Origin: Ehretia macrophylla
Lineage: Eukaryota > Streptophyta > Magnoliopsida > Boraginales > Ehretiaceae
Direction of reading: 5' to 3'
Length of the DNA: 64,000 bases
Assembly (NCBI GenBank): GCA_037974665.1
Contig: CM075778.1
Location: forward strand, 23,006,001-23,070,000
How positions within the stretch are numbered: the first letter of the stretch is position 1; every line of letters begins with the position of its first letter. Below, piece after piece: positions 21,285 to 33,120 of this stretch. The notes beneath the pieces are model-generated. The model made no database searches. It was not told where the DNA came from and saw only the letters and a program-made list of their open reading frames with translations. The translations under genes were made by a program, and so were the position numbers.

Positions 21285-22104
21285 TACACGAGCGAGGAAT
21301 TCGAAATCCGAGATAAAAATATTTTCTAGGTCATTTTCAAAGCAAAAGTACTATTCAATCATCTTCCCCAAGTGCCATTTTCATTTTCAAGCATTCAACA
21401 AACATTTTAAACCATCAAATATATTATGTGAAGTCATTAGAGCATATAAGAAGCAACGGAACAAGCATTAAACCACTACAATATTAGATCACAAAAATAA
21501 TAGCACAAACTTTAATTGAATTTAATACAAGAATGGAATGCACCCTCACCTCATTTGAAGATCAAAGAATGGTTTTAAGGTCCTAAGGATGAAGCACAAC
21601 CAATTTGGGAAGCAATGGAAGCAAGAATGAAGCAAGGAGCAATTTTTTTTTTTTTTTTTTGGAGAAGTTACTATTCTCGTAACTCTTTTTTGGCCATTTT
21701 TTTGACCCCTTTTTTTTTCTTGGCTTATAATGTTCTCATGAGATGGTCAAAGAGCGAGTCAAGTAAATAGGGCATTTTAGTAAGGGTGAATAGGTCACTT
21801 GGGTGATTAAATTTCAGCAAAACAAAATGCAAAAAATCTGAATATTTGGAAAAATCCCTCTAGTACTATTCATCAAACATTTTACGAATTTTTTTCCGTT
21901 GATCCCTATATGCAATACACGCACGGTCAGGGGCTATAGTCCTCTAAAAATATATAGTATTTTATAAAAATATAAAATGCATGAAAAGAAACAGTTGAAT
22001 TTATGAAAATATGAAAAAAATGAAGTAATTAGCTAAGTTACATCTAAGTTAACAATTTAATGAATGCAATTAATGAAGTGCTGGGTTCGGGGGGTCACAG
22101 TCTT

Positions 22105-23067
22105 CATATTTGGTTTACGTAAATTATAATTATTGAGAACTCACCAATCTAAAATGTTATTTTATTATGAGATGATGAATTTCAAATTTCATGAAAAGAT
22201 TCAACTTTTTGTCACTATGTTGTCTCTATTTGAAACCAATTAGTGATAAAATATGTTATTTTATTATGAGATGATGAATTTCAAATTTCATGAAAAGATT
22301 CAACTTTTTGTCACTATGTTGTCTCTATTTGAAACCAATTAGGGATGAAATTTTGACGAATATTTTTTTCTAAATCTAACTCGTTGCTATTTGAAACGTA
22401 TTAGAAACAAAATTAGCGATGAACTTTTGACAAATATTTATTTCTCAAACTTTGTCTCTAATTTTGTTGCTATTTGATAAGTATTAGCAACAAAATTCAG
22501 ATGGATGTTATTTTAAAATTTTTTGTCGCTAAAATTGTCTTTATTTGAAACCAATTAGGGACGACATTTTGACGAATATTTTTTTCTAAAACGAAGTCGC
22601 TAAATTTATTGCTATTTGATACGTATTAGCAACGAAATTAGTGACGCATGTTGTTTTGTATCAATTGTCGCTAAATTGCCTCTATTTGAAACCAACTAAG
22701 GACGACATTTCGACGAATATTTTTTTCTAAAACTTCGTCACTAACTGGTTACTATTTCAGATGCATTAGCGACAAAATTAGCGGCTCACGTTCATTTGAA
22801 ATCTTTTGTCGCTAAGTTATCTATATTTGAAACCAATTAGCGATGAACTTTCGATGAATATTTTTTTCTCAAACTTCGTCGCTAATGCGTAGCTATTTGA
22901 AACGTATTAGCGACGAAGTTTTGTCTGCGTTGCTAACTCGTAACAAATTCATCTCAAAGATTACACCAATTTACTTATGTCTCAAGTCGTCACACTATCG
23001 TCTCTATTGGCGAAAAATTTTTATCGTCGCAAAGTTTTCATTGCTAATGGCAGTTTTTCTTATAGTG
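22105..23067. mobile_element. End of a CACTA-type DNA transposon with subterminal repeats
   Basis: The right end reads, in reverse complement, CACTATAAGAAAAACTGCC (23049-23067), a typical CACTA terminus. Inward lie repeated strings built on ATTAGCGACGAA and TTTTGTCGCTAA in both orientations, a common subterminal vocabulary of plant CACTA elements. A unit with GACGAATATTTTTTT recurs at 22571, 22712 and 22853 (141-bp steps) and at 22355. At the left a 99-bp step gives a near-identical duplication (22155-22243 and 22254-22342). No transposase and no left terminus were found, so this is a one-ended remnant or a non-autonomous copy. The terminus abuts gypsy sequence at 23068. Confidence 0.7.
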
Positions 23068-23730
23068 GCTTCTAAATTGTTGAAAAAAGGTTGTAATGCA
23101 TATTTAGCTTATTTAATTAACCAACCCTCTGATAAATTAAAGTTGAGTGAGGTCCCGATTGTGATAGATTTTCCTAATATTTTTCCAGAAGAATTGTCTG
23201 GTTTGCCCCTAGGAAGGGAAATCGAATTTGGGATTGATTTAATGCCAGGGACTAATCATATTTCTCGACCACCATATAGAATGGCTCCGATTGAGTTGTA
23301 GGAACTAAAGGTTCAATTACAAGGTTTACTTGAAAAAGGGTTTGTACAGCCAAGTTCATCACCGTAGGGTGCGCCAGTGTTGTTTGTTAAAAAGAAATAC
23401 GGTACTCTTCGGTTGTGCATTGATTTCAAGGGACTCAATCAGGTAACTATTAAAAAATATACCTTTTACCGTTGATTGAAGAGTTTCTTGATCAATTACA
23501 GGGTGCAAAAGTATACTCAAAGTTTGATCAAAGGCAAGGGTACTATCAATTGAGAATCTGGAAAAAAAGGATGTACCTAAAACCGCATTCCAAAACAGGT
23601 ATGGTCACTATGAATTTGTTGTGTTACCATTCGGTTTGACTAATACTTCGGCTGCCTTTATAGATTTGATGCATCGGGTGTTTCGACTGTATTTGGATCA
23701 GTTTGTTGTTATCTTCATTGATAATATCTT
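23068..23730 (+). mobile_element. Gypsy polymerase, first surviving part (element F)
   Basis: Ty3/gypsy protease-RT linker and reverse transcriptase: 'KGCNAYLAYLINQ', 'FPEELSGLPLGREIEFGIDLMPGT', then RT phrases up to '[10 protein letters not shown]' where the copia element enters. The closest relative in the window is element G at 62990-63650. Gag, protease and the 5' LTR are not present to the left; CACTA sequence begins instead. A fossil with several breaks. ATCTT at 23726-23730 is the copia target site. Confidence 0.9.
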
Positions 23731-25743
23731 TGTTAGAAATATGCCCTAATGCTATATAGTTAGATGACCTATTAAGAGCATTTTGGTGTAAATCTAAATG
23801 GCATATTATATGGACATTCATATTCTCCGTTCTAAATATATGAGTGTGTCCCTAATGTTTTTCAGAGCAGAAATATATTCTTAAAGTGTTGAGAATACAA
23901 CGACATATTTCTTCAATATGATAAACATTTAAAAGGCATTCATAGCCCTTAGATTATTTGACTGGGACTAGAATAATCAAGTATGAGTTATCATATGTAG
24001 TTACCTTTGATTAACATAGGGATGTTAATGACAAAGGATGGCAAGCCTTGCGCTATAACAACATAGGGATGCGATTAACATATATATGAATGATCGTTAG
24101 TGGAACAGATCATTGAATGTGACTAGGCTAATAAACTACATGACTTAGGATTAATAGTTTATTATTAGTCGCAAATTGTGCAAATTAATCCTTCGACTTG
24201 AGAAATTACTGCTGTCAAATATATCGGGGGCTGAATTTAGCGTTTGGACAAAACTCGCCTTAATCCAGGTGGGCAGCGGCCTCTTGTAGTTTAGTCTTGT
24301 GATATAAAAATTGGCAGGTAATTGTCAAGATAGGATCTATTAACCTCTTACGTAAGGCGTTGTCTTATGCGATCTACAATTGGTTGTCTGAAATAAGAAA
24401 TCCTCGGCCGGGGTAATTGAATGATGGAAATGTGTTTTTCCAAAGGTGTCATCTCTCATTACACCAAGTTAGATTTATACATAGAATCGAATTAGTGGAC
24501 TTAATCGAATCATGGTCCTCATTCGGTCTGGACACTTTTACTGGAAGGATCGGACTGCACGTTCATTTGCGACTATAAATAGGTTCGTTAAAGTTGGACT
24601 TCATTACTGTATATTGTGTCATGATACGTTCGTTGTTAGCGTGTCACTCATGAACATAAGGGTATTTTGGTAAATGACAGAGGTATTTTTATAATAGATA
24701 AAAAATGTTTAATGATCCATCATCGCTATACGGTCGTGAACCTAAAAAGTCACACACTTAAGGGTATCATGAATTAAGAAAATTATGAGCTTGGTATTGA
24801 GTTGGAAATACATTAAGGTGTTAACGGTGTCATTTTGGACATTAATAGTTAAGTGGGCCCAAAGTATAATTTTGAAAAGTTTTGGGGCCAAAGTATAAAT
24901 AAGAAAAGTCCATGTTTACAATTAATTATTCTTATGTGGATTAAGAATAAATAATTGAAAGTTGTGCATGTTTGACACATGGTACAAACTTGGGAATTGC
25001 AAAAGGATGACACTTGGCAAAAGAAGAATATTATAAAGATAAGATTTTTCTCTCTCTTGCCACTTGTCACATATGCAAAAAGAAGAAGATAAGTCTTGCT
25101 CTTGCATGCCACTTGGACGCCCCATGCAAGAAGAAATAGGACACTTGGCATCATCTTTATAAGATAAGCTTTCATTTTTGCCACATGTCACATAATAGAT
25201 AAAGTCTTGCATTTATAAATAGAAGACTTCATTTCTTCTTCTTTCTTCTCTTTTGGATGCCACACACACACACACATACAAACATAAATTTTATCTTTCT
25301 TCTCTTGAAGTTTCGGCCAAGGCTAGAAAGAATAAAAGACTTTTGCTTCTTGCTTATCAACTCATATACATAAGTTCTAGATTACTAACTAAGGCTAGCA
25401 CTTTTATTGGTTTGTGATCATGTTGCATTTGGATACCCGTGGACCGACTAGGACCTTTGCACGTTTGGAGGAGGTTTGTCCGAGCCAAGATCTTCTTTTT
25501 GGTTCATTTTTATGCTCTCCATGTGAGGTACATCGAGTATACCTTTTGTATCATGTATGTCTATATATTTGTATATTCTTTTATATATAGTTTAAATGTA
25601 AAAGTTTATGGACTTGTTATCGAAAGATATGTAAATACAATTGTCTATTATGCCAAATTTTAAAAGTCTATAGCTTCCGTTGTGCATTCTGATATTGTTA
25701 TTTACACGTATCTCAAGACAATCCCATTGTGCTCCCACTTTGA
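23731..25743 (+). mobile_element. Copia 5' LTR
   Basis: LTR of 2,013 bp beginning TGTTAGAAATATGCCC. Partner of 31114-33115; over the first ~225 bases I count roughly 6% differences by eye, which at usual plant rates suggests an insertion some two to three million years ago (rough). A TATAAATA box at 25214-25221 followed by a CT-rich leader and a CA repeat (25262-25276) marks the likely promoter and start region. Confidence 0.95.
25214..25221 (+). promoter_or_regulatory. TATA box in copia 5' LTR
   Basis: TATAAATA, conserved at the same place in the 3' LTR (32595-32602). It is followed by a pyrimidine-rich stretch, as expected for a plant promoter. Confidence 0.65.
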
Positions 25744-27112
25744 AGTGGTATCAGAGCCACGGTTTCAAAAGTCCATAATATGTACATTTAAAGTTGGATC
25801 TAATCTTTAAATGGCTTTTGACACGTACTCATGAAAGATATGAGTTGATTTCATCCTATATGGAAATATTGACTTTGACTAGAACGAGCCAAACATTTTC
25901 TATGACATGGCCGAATGGTCCCTTTATAGAGATCTCGGTTTACGTGTTGTATCGAGATTATATGGCTTGTGAAGTCGGTTGGTCTTGGAATGCTTGGTTG
26001 ATGTATGGGTCAATTCTCTTTCATGCATGTTGTTAGAACATTGTTTACAGATTAGATGGACTTGATATATATTTATATATGTATATGGTATCTTTTGTAT
26101 ATGATGCGTAAAGATGATTGTTGGATGGTTTCTTTAAATTGGATTATTATGTGATATGTTTAATCTAGCTACTTGTTGCATAAATAGTGAATTTGATCAT
26201 GGACTAAGTGGATACTCGGTTTGTAATTGAGACATAAGTCTCATTTTATTTTTCTTGCCTTTGAGAGAAATTTTGTAGTGAAGACTATTTTGTAAATTCT
26301 CAAGAAGACGTGCAAGAAGGCTACCGGATCAATCCAAAGGAGTTGAAGATCTTGAAGATATTAGATGTGTTTTAAGAAAGTTTTTCCTTTCATTCTTATT
26401 CCAAGTCTATGATCCACCATCTATGCCTATGGCATGCATTATATTTTATATGCTTGTTACTTATATTCAGAAATGTACGCATGATGAGATCTCAAACAAA
26501 AACTCCCAATGTGCAAACCAATATTAGATCAGTAAAATATGTTTTACTATAGTCCTCCCCCATGCTAGGACTTAACGAACATAAAGCGATCATATCTGGT
26601 CTTACCCAAAGGTAGAGGTATATAATTCGTAATAAGTTTAATTAAGTCGCTAGTAGAACATAGTGATGTAGTTTTCTTCCAAAATCAAACGACCAACATA
26701 GCCACAAAGGTTTGAGGTCAATGGATTTAATTTGTTGGATAACTAAGAGATGACGGGTCTGATTAACTAGATCACTTAATCAACACAGCCACAAAGGTTT
26801 AAGACCAAAGTGATTTAGGGACTGCAAATGACCATAGCCTATTTTGTGAAATAGACAACAAAGTGTTGTAAACTCTTAATGTTTATATTCCAACATAGCC
26901 ACAAAGGTTTGAGGTATACAAATTATTAAGAGAATTTGGTCACCCACTAATGAATCTTAACAAATTCATATTTCTCATTCTGGGAGTATGAGACTCGATA
27001 AAGTTAGTGGGAGATACTATTTATGTAAAGACCATACTTAAATAGTTATGCATTTTTATATCAACTAGCAGTCTTACTTTATGTATTACTTATTTCTTGC
27101 AATCTATTTATA
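25744..27112 (+). mobile_element. Copia primer site and long leader
   Basis: The primer-binding site TGGTATCAGAGCC (25747-25759) fits plant tRNA-iMet. It is followed by a 1.35-kb untranslated leader. The leader holds three copies of CAACATAGCCACAAAGGTTT (26694, 26781 with two changes, 26891). Confidence 0.85.
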
Positions 27113-27910
27113 ATGGCATCTATTTTAAACCCCATTGCCCGTATTCTCGACAAAAATGCTTTTACTGGACCAAACTTCCTTGATTGGTTCTGTAATCTTA
27201 AAATTGTTTTAAGCTTAGAAAAGATAGAATATGTTCTGGACAAGGCCCCTCTTGCTTCCCATCCTGAAACTGCAATTGAGGCTGAGCAAGAGACTTATCA
27301 GCACTGGGTTGAACATGACTTGCGAGCAAAAGCTTATATTCTTGCTTCAATGTCAAATGAACTGCAAAAGCAACATGAGAAGATGTCTTATGCTGCTAGC
27401 ATGATTATGAACCTAAAAGAGTTGTATGGTGAACAAAATGATATTGCTAGGTATGAACTGTCCAAGGAGTTGTTTAGAGCTAGATTAGAAGAGGGTGGTG
27501 AAGTCAGCAAGCATGTTTTCAGGATGATTAAACTGATTACTCAACTTGAGATGCTTGAGTTTGACATGGACTGTAAGCTATACACAGATCCTATTCTGCA
27601 GTCCCTCCCACCTTCTTTCAACCAGTTCATTGTGAATTTTCAAATGAACAAACTCTCAGTTTCTTTGCCTGAGCTAGCCAATATGTTGACCACTACGCAG
27701 TCATAATTCAAAGGAAAATGAAAGGAAACTATCCTCGTTGCTGCCTCTTCTTCTGGGTCTAAACCCAAGAATAGAAGAAATAGAAAAAAAAGAAGGACAC
27801 TGTTCCCAAGCCCACAAGAGGTATAAAAAAGAAGAATGAAGCCGTCCCAAAATGGCAGTGTTATCAATGCAAGGTTGATAGCCACTGGAAGAGAAATTGT
27901 CCCCTGTACC
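27113..27910 (+). mobile_element. Copia gag region
   Basis: Starts MASILNPIARILDKN and runs 197 codons open to 27706. It is a UBN2/gag-polypeptide-of-LTR-copia type capsid domain ('FTGPNFLDWFCNLKIVLS', 'AYILASMSNELQKQHE', 'LYGEQNDIARYELSKELF'). A zinc knuckle CX2CX4HX4C ('CYQCKVDSHWKRNC') follows at about 27857-27900. Part of a fossil element with several breaks; no functional claim is made. Confidence 0.9.
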
Positions 27911-30900
27911 TTCAAGAGTTGAAAGAGAAACAGGCTGCTGCCGCTGCGCAAGGTACAATTTCTTTCAAATTTGTGAGCGAGGCTAATTTTTCAATTAGTC
28001 CGATGTATACATCTTTGATTTTAGATTTTGGTGCTACAACTTATGTTTGTATGTCCTTACAAAGTCTAAATGACAAGATAGTGCTTCGGAAGCGTGAGGT
28101 TGTTTTGAAGGTTGGTAATGGAGCAAGTGTTGCAACCCTAGCCAAAAGAAGTATTGATGTTTGTCTGCCTACTAGTCATGTTTTATGTCTTTCAGATATT
28201 CTGTTTGTTCCGAGTGCTGTTAGGAATATTGTTTCTATTCCTAAACTTGTTTGTGAAAATTATGAATTTTCTTTTGTGAACAAGAGCTATAATATTTATT
28301 CTAGTAATGAATATATCAACTCAGCTACTTTGTTGAACGAACTTTACCATTTGGATCTGAATGAATGTATGCATGTCACCTCAACTTTAACTTCAAAAGG
28401 AAAACAACCTAGAGATATTGAAACTAATGCGAAACAATTATGGCACTTAAGACTTGGTCATATTAACGAGAAAAGACTAACATGGATGGCTCAAAATAAA
28501 CTTATTGATTCATTGGGATGTGAACTCGGCCCTACATGTGAGTCTTGTATTCTCGAGAAAATGACCAAGTCACCATTTGTTAGAAAATGATTAAGGGCCA
28601 CTGAATTGTTAGCATTAATACACAGTGATGGATGCGGACCCTTTAGAGAAATGGCTCGTGGTGGTTATATTTACTTCATAACCTTCACTTATGACTATTC
28701 TCGGTATGGCTATGTGTACTTGATGAAGTACAAATCTGAGGCTTTTGATAAATTCAAAGAATTTAAGCTGAAGTAGAAAACCAAATGGGAAAGAGAATTA
28801 AGACTCTGCAATCTAATCGTGAAGAAGAATACTTGAGTACTGAATTTCTAGAATATCTCAAACAAGCTAGAATAACTTCACAGACTACTCCACCTACTAC
28901 ACCATAATTAAATGGAGTATCTGAACATAGGAATCATACATTGATAGATATGGTACGATCTATGATCAGTTACACCAATCTACTAATTTCATTGTGGGGT
29001 TATACACTTCTTACGGCTATTTATTTGTTGAACAGGGTTCTAACTAAAGTTGTTCTTACTACAACGTATGAGTTATGGTTTGGTAGGAAACCAAGGCTTA
29101 ATCATATTAGGATTTGGGGCTGTCCCACTTATGTAAAGAAACTTAAGATGGACAAGTTGGAAGCTAGATTAGACAAAGAAAGATTTGTGGGATATCCTAA
29201 GAAGACTAAAATATATTATTTTTATTTTCCCGATGATCAAAGAATAACGATCAGTCGAGATGCTATCTTTCTTGAAAAGAAATTCATTCAAGAAGGAGGC
29301 AGTGGGAGGAAAATAAGAATTGAAGAAGAGTCTTATGAACCACAAACTAACCTAAATCATGATCCTAAACGAATTCAACAAAATCCAGAACCACTGATCA
29401 CACAAGGACCTCGTAAATCTAGTAGGGTATCATGTCCTCCAGAAAGATATGATTTTCTTCTTGAGGAGACACAAAGTTTGTTTGTAATAGGGGATAATGA
29501 TCAAGTGGATGATCCTACTAGTTATGAGGAAGCAATACGAGATATTGATTCTGAGAAATGGAGGCTAGCCATGCAAGCAAAAATAGATTCCATGTATTCA
29601 AATGATGTTTAGACCTTAATTGCCCTACCTGAAGATATTGTACCTATAGGTTGCAAATAGGTCTTCAAAAGGAAACTTGGAAATGATGGAAATGTAGAGA
29701 CATATAAGGCAAGGCTGGTTACGAAAGGTTATCATCAAAAACAAAGTATTGATTATGACGAAACTTTTTCACCAGTTGCCATGCTTAAATCCATCAGAAT
29801 CATGCTTGCTATTGCCGCACACTATGATTATGAGATCTGGCAAATGGATGTTAAAATTGCGTTCCTAAATGGCTATCTTGAGGAAGATATCTATATGGAA
29901 CAACCCGAAGGTTTTAAATCCAATGATAATCAACCGTGTAAGCTTAAAAGATCTATATATGGTTTAAAGCAAGCCTTTCGTTCTTGGAACATCAGATTTA
30001 ATAGTAAGATCAAGGAAATTGGTTTTATTAGAAATGATGATGAACCTTGTGTATACAAGAAGATCAGTGGGAGTACGACCACTTTTCTGATTCTGTATGT
30101 TGATGACATTTTGATCATGGGAAATGATGTTGGACATATGATGTCCACTAAAATCTGGTTAAATGGCAAGTTCTCCATGAAAGACTTGGGAGAAGCCTCT
30201 TATATCTTAGGGATTCGTGTCTATAGAGATAGAATGAAAATATTAATTGGCTTGTCTCAAAGCCTGTACATAGATCGAATCTTGAAGAAATTTAAGATGG
30301 AGAATTTTAAGGACTCCTGCCTGTTAGGTATGGAATACATCTTTCAAAGAATATGTCTCCCAAATCCGAAGAAGAAAGGTAACGTATAATCGTATGCCTT
30401 ATGCTTCAGCTGTTGGCAATCTCATGTATGCCATGTTATGTACACGACTTGATATAGCATATGTTGTAAGTCATGTAAGCAGATATCAGTCTAATCCAGG
30501 AGAAGAGCACTAGATGGCAGTAAAACATATCCTTAAGTACTTGTAAAAGACTAAGGATCTTGCACTGATTTATGGAGGAGGAGAATTCCGAGTAGATAGA
30601 TACACTGACTCAAATTTTCAATCTGATATGGATGATAGAAAGTTTACATCCAGATTTGTGTTTGATTGTAATGGATGAACAATAAGTTGGAAAAGTTCCA
30701 AACAGCCAGTAACTATAGACTCTACCGCAAAAGCCGAGTATATTGATGCATTTGATGCAATAAAGGAAATAGTTTGGATAAGGAAATTCTTATTAGAGCT
30801 AGAAATGGTTCCATCCATCGAGTTGTCGATATCGTTGTATTACGACAACAATGGGGCTATTGTACAAGTTAAGAACCTAGATCTCATCAAAAATCCAAAC

Positions 30901-31113
30901 ACATTGAAATGTGTTTTCATAACATTCGAGAAATAGTTGCGCGAAAGGATATAAGCCTGCAGAAAATTACTATATTAGAAAATGTAGCTGACCCATTTAC
31001 CAAACCCATAAGTCAATCGCAGCTGGAACGTCATCTTGAAAAGATAGGGATGCGATATCATGTAATGATGCGCTAAAAGGCTATATTCCATAACATTAGT
31101 GCAAGTAGGAGAC
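27911..31113 (+). mobile_element. Copia polymerase region
   Basis: Copia order PR-INT-RT-RNaseH is clear. Aspartic protease-like segment 'LILDFGATTYVCMS' near 28018-28060; GAG-pre-integrase with 'LWHLRLGHINEKRL' and CX2C at about 28438-28560; integrase core and C-terminus (about 28600-29300; 'NRVLTKVVLTTTYELWFGRKP'); RT with 'WQMDVKIAFLNGYLEEDIYM' and YVDD at 30096-30107; RNase H traces to about 31060; a purine-rich tract AGTAGGAGAC just before 31114. Broken in several places. Confidence 0.92.
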
Positions 31114-33115
31114 TGTTAGAGATATGCCCTAATGTTATATAGTTAGATGACCTATGAAGGGCATTTTGGTGTAAATCTAAATGACATATTATATGGACAT
31201 TCATATTCTCTGTTCTAAATATATAAGTGTGTCCTTAATGCTTTTCAGAGAAGAAATATATTCTTAAAGTGTTGAGAATACAATGGCATATTTCTTCGAT
31301 ATGATAAAATTTAAAAGGCATTCATAGCCCTTAGATTATTTGACCGGGACTAAAATAATCAAGTATGGGTTATCATATGTAGTTACATTTGATTAACATA
31401 GGGATGTTAATGATAAAGGATGGCAAGCCTTGTGCTATAACAGCATAGGGATGCAATTAATTTACATAAGAATGATCGTTAGTGGAACAGATTAATGAAT
31501 GTGACCTACATAATAAACTACATGACTTAAGATTAATAGTTTATTATCAGTTGCAAATTGTGCTAATTAATCATTTGACTTGAGCAATTACGATTGTCGG
31601 ATATATCAAGGGCTGAATATAACGTTTGGACAAAACTCGCCTTAATCCAAGTGGGGAGCGGCCTCTCACAGTTTAGTCTTGTGATATAGAGATCGGCAAG
31701 TAATTGTCAAGATATGATCTGTTAACCTCCGACGTGAGGTGTTGTCCTATGCGATCTGGCATTGGTTGTCTGAAAAGAGAAATTCTTGGCCGGGGTAGTT
31801 GAATGATGAAAATGTATTTTTCCACAGGTGTCATTTCTCATTCCACCGAGTTAGATTTATGCATAGAATCGAATTAATGGACTTAATCAAATCATGGTCC
31901 TCATTCGGTCAGGACACTTTTAACAGAAGGATTGGACTACGAGTTAATTTACGGCTATTAATAGGTTCGTTAGAGTTGGACTTCATTACTATATATATTG
32001 TCATGATACGTTCGTTGCTAGCACGTCACTCATGAACATGATGGTATTACGGTAAATGACGGGACATTTTCAGAATAGATTAAAAGTGTTTAATGATCCC
32101 TCATCACTATACGATCGTGAACCTAGAAAGTCACACACTTAAGGGTATCATGAATTAAGTAAATTAGTAGCTTGGTATTAAGTTAGAAATACGTTAAAAT
32201 GTTAACGGTGTTATTTTGAACATTAATAGTTAAGTGGGCCAAAAGTATAATTTTGGAAAGTTTTTGGGCCAAAGTACAAATAAGAAAAGTCTATATTTGT
32301 AATTAATTATTTTTATGGGGATTAAGAATAAATAATTGAAAGTTGTGCATGTTTGACACATGACACAAACTTGGGAATTGCAAAAGGATGACACTTGGCA
32401 AAAGAAGAATATTATAAAGATAAGATTATTCTCTTTCTTGCCACTTGTCACACATGCAAAAAGAAGAAGATAAATCTTGCTCTTGCATGCCACTTGGACG
32501 CCCCATGCAAGGAGAAATAGAACACTTGGCATCATATTTATAAGATAAGCTTTCATTTTTGCCACTTTTCACATAATAGATGAAGTCTTGCATCTATAAA
32601 TAGAAGACTTCATCTCTTCTTCTTTCTTCTCTCTTGGACGCTATACATACAAACAAAAAATTTCTCTTTCTTCTCTTGAAGTTTCGGCCAAGGCTAGAAA
32701 GAATAGAAGACTTCTGCTTCTTGTTTATCAACTCATATACATAAGTTATAGATTACTAACTAAGACTAGCACTTTTATTAGTTTGTGATCTTGTTGCTTT
32801 TGGATACCCGTGGACCGACTAGGAGCTTTGCATGTGTGGAGGAGGTTTATTCGAGCCAAGATCTTCTTTTTGGTGCATTTTTGTGCTCTTCATGTGAGGT
32901 ACATCGAGTATACCTTTTGTATCATGTATGTGTATATATTTGTATATACTTTTATATATAGTTTAAAATATACAAGTTTATGGACTTGTCATCGAAAGAT
33001 ATATAAATACAATTGTCTATTGTGCAAAATTTTAAAAGTCTATAGCTTCCATTGCTCATTTTGATATTATTATTTATACGTTTCTCGAGACAATCCCATT
33101 GTGCTCCTACTTTCA
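31114..33115 (+). mobile_element. Copia 3' LTR
   Basis: Begins TGTTAGAGATATGCCC and ends CTACTTTCA. Length 2,002 bp. The target duplication ATCTT at 33116-33120 matches 23726-23730 exactly, so the whole copia (23731-33115, 9,385 bp) is one insertion and has not recombined to a solo LTR. Confidence 0.95.
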
Positions 33116-33120
33116 ATCTT

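Larger units (their letters stand above)
16652..22099 (-). mobile_element. Solo LTR, gypsy type, family E, minus strand (interrupted)
   Basis: Left end TGTAACGCC, right end GGGTCACA, perfect 5-bp target duplication GTCTT (16647-16651, 22100-22104). After removal of the LTR at 18787-21284 and its duplicated 5 bp it is about 2.9 kb. On the minus strand it carries GGTGAGGG near 17602-17610 and another near 21544, the 9-bp hairpin at 17068-17087, TTTCAGG at 17044-17050 and 'GAGACTCTGTCCG' near 16730. A T-run at 21642-21660 lies in its promoter-side half. Confidence 0.92.

Noticed and set aside
24849-25212. Minus-strand open frames, repeated at 32230-32565
   Set aside because: They lie in the copia LTRs and appear twice because the LTRs are repeats; no domain is recognisable.
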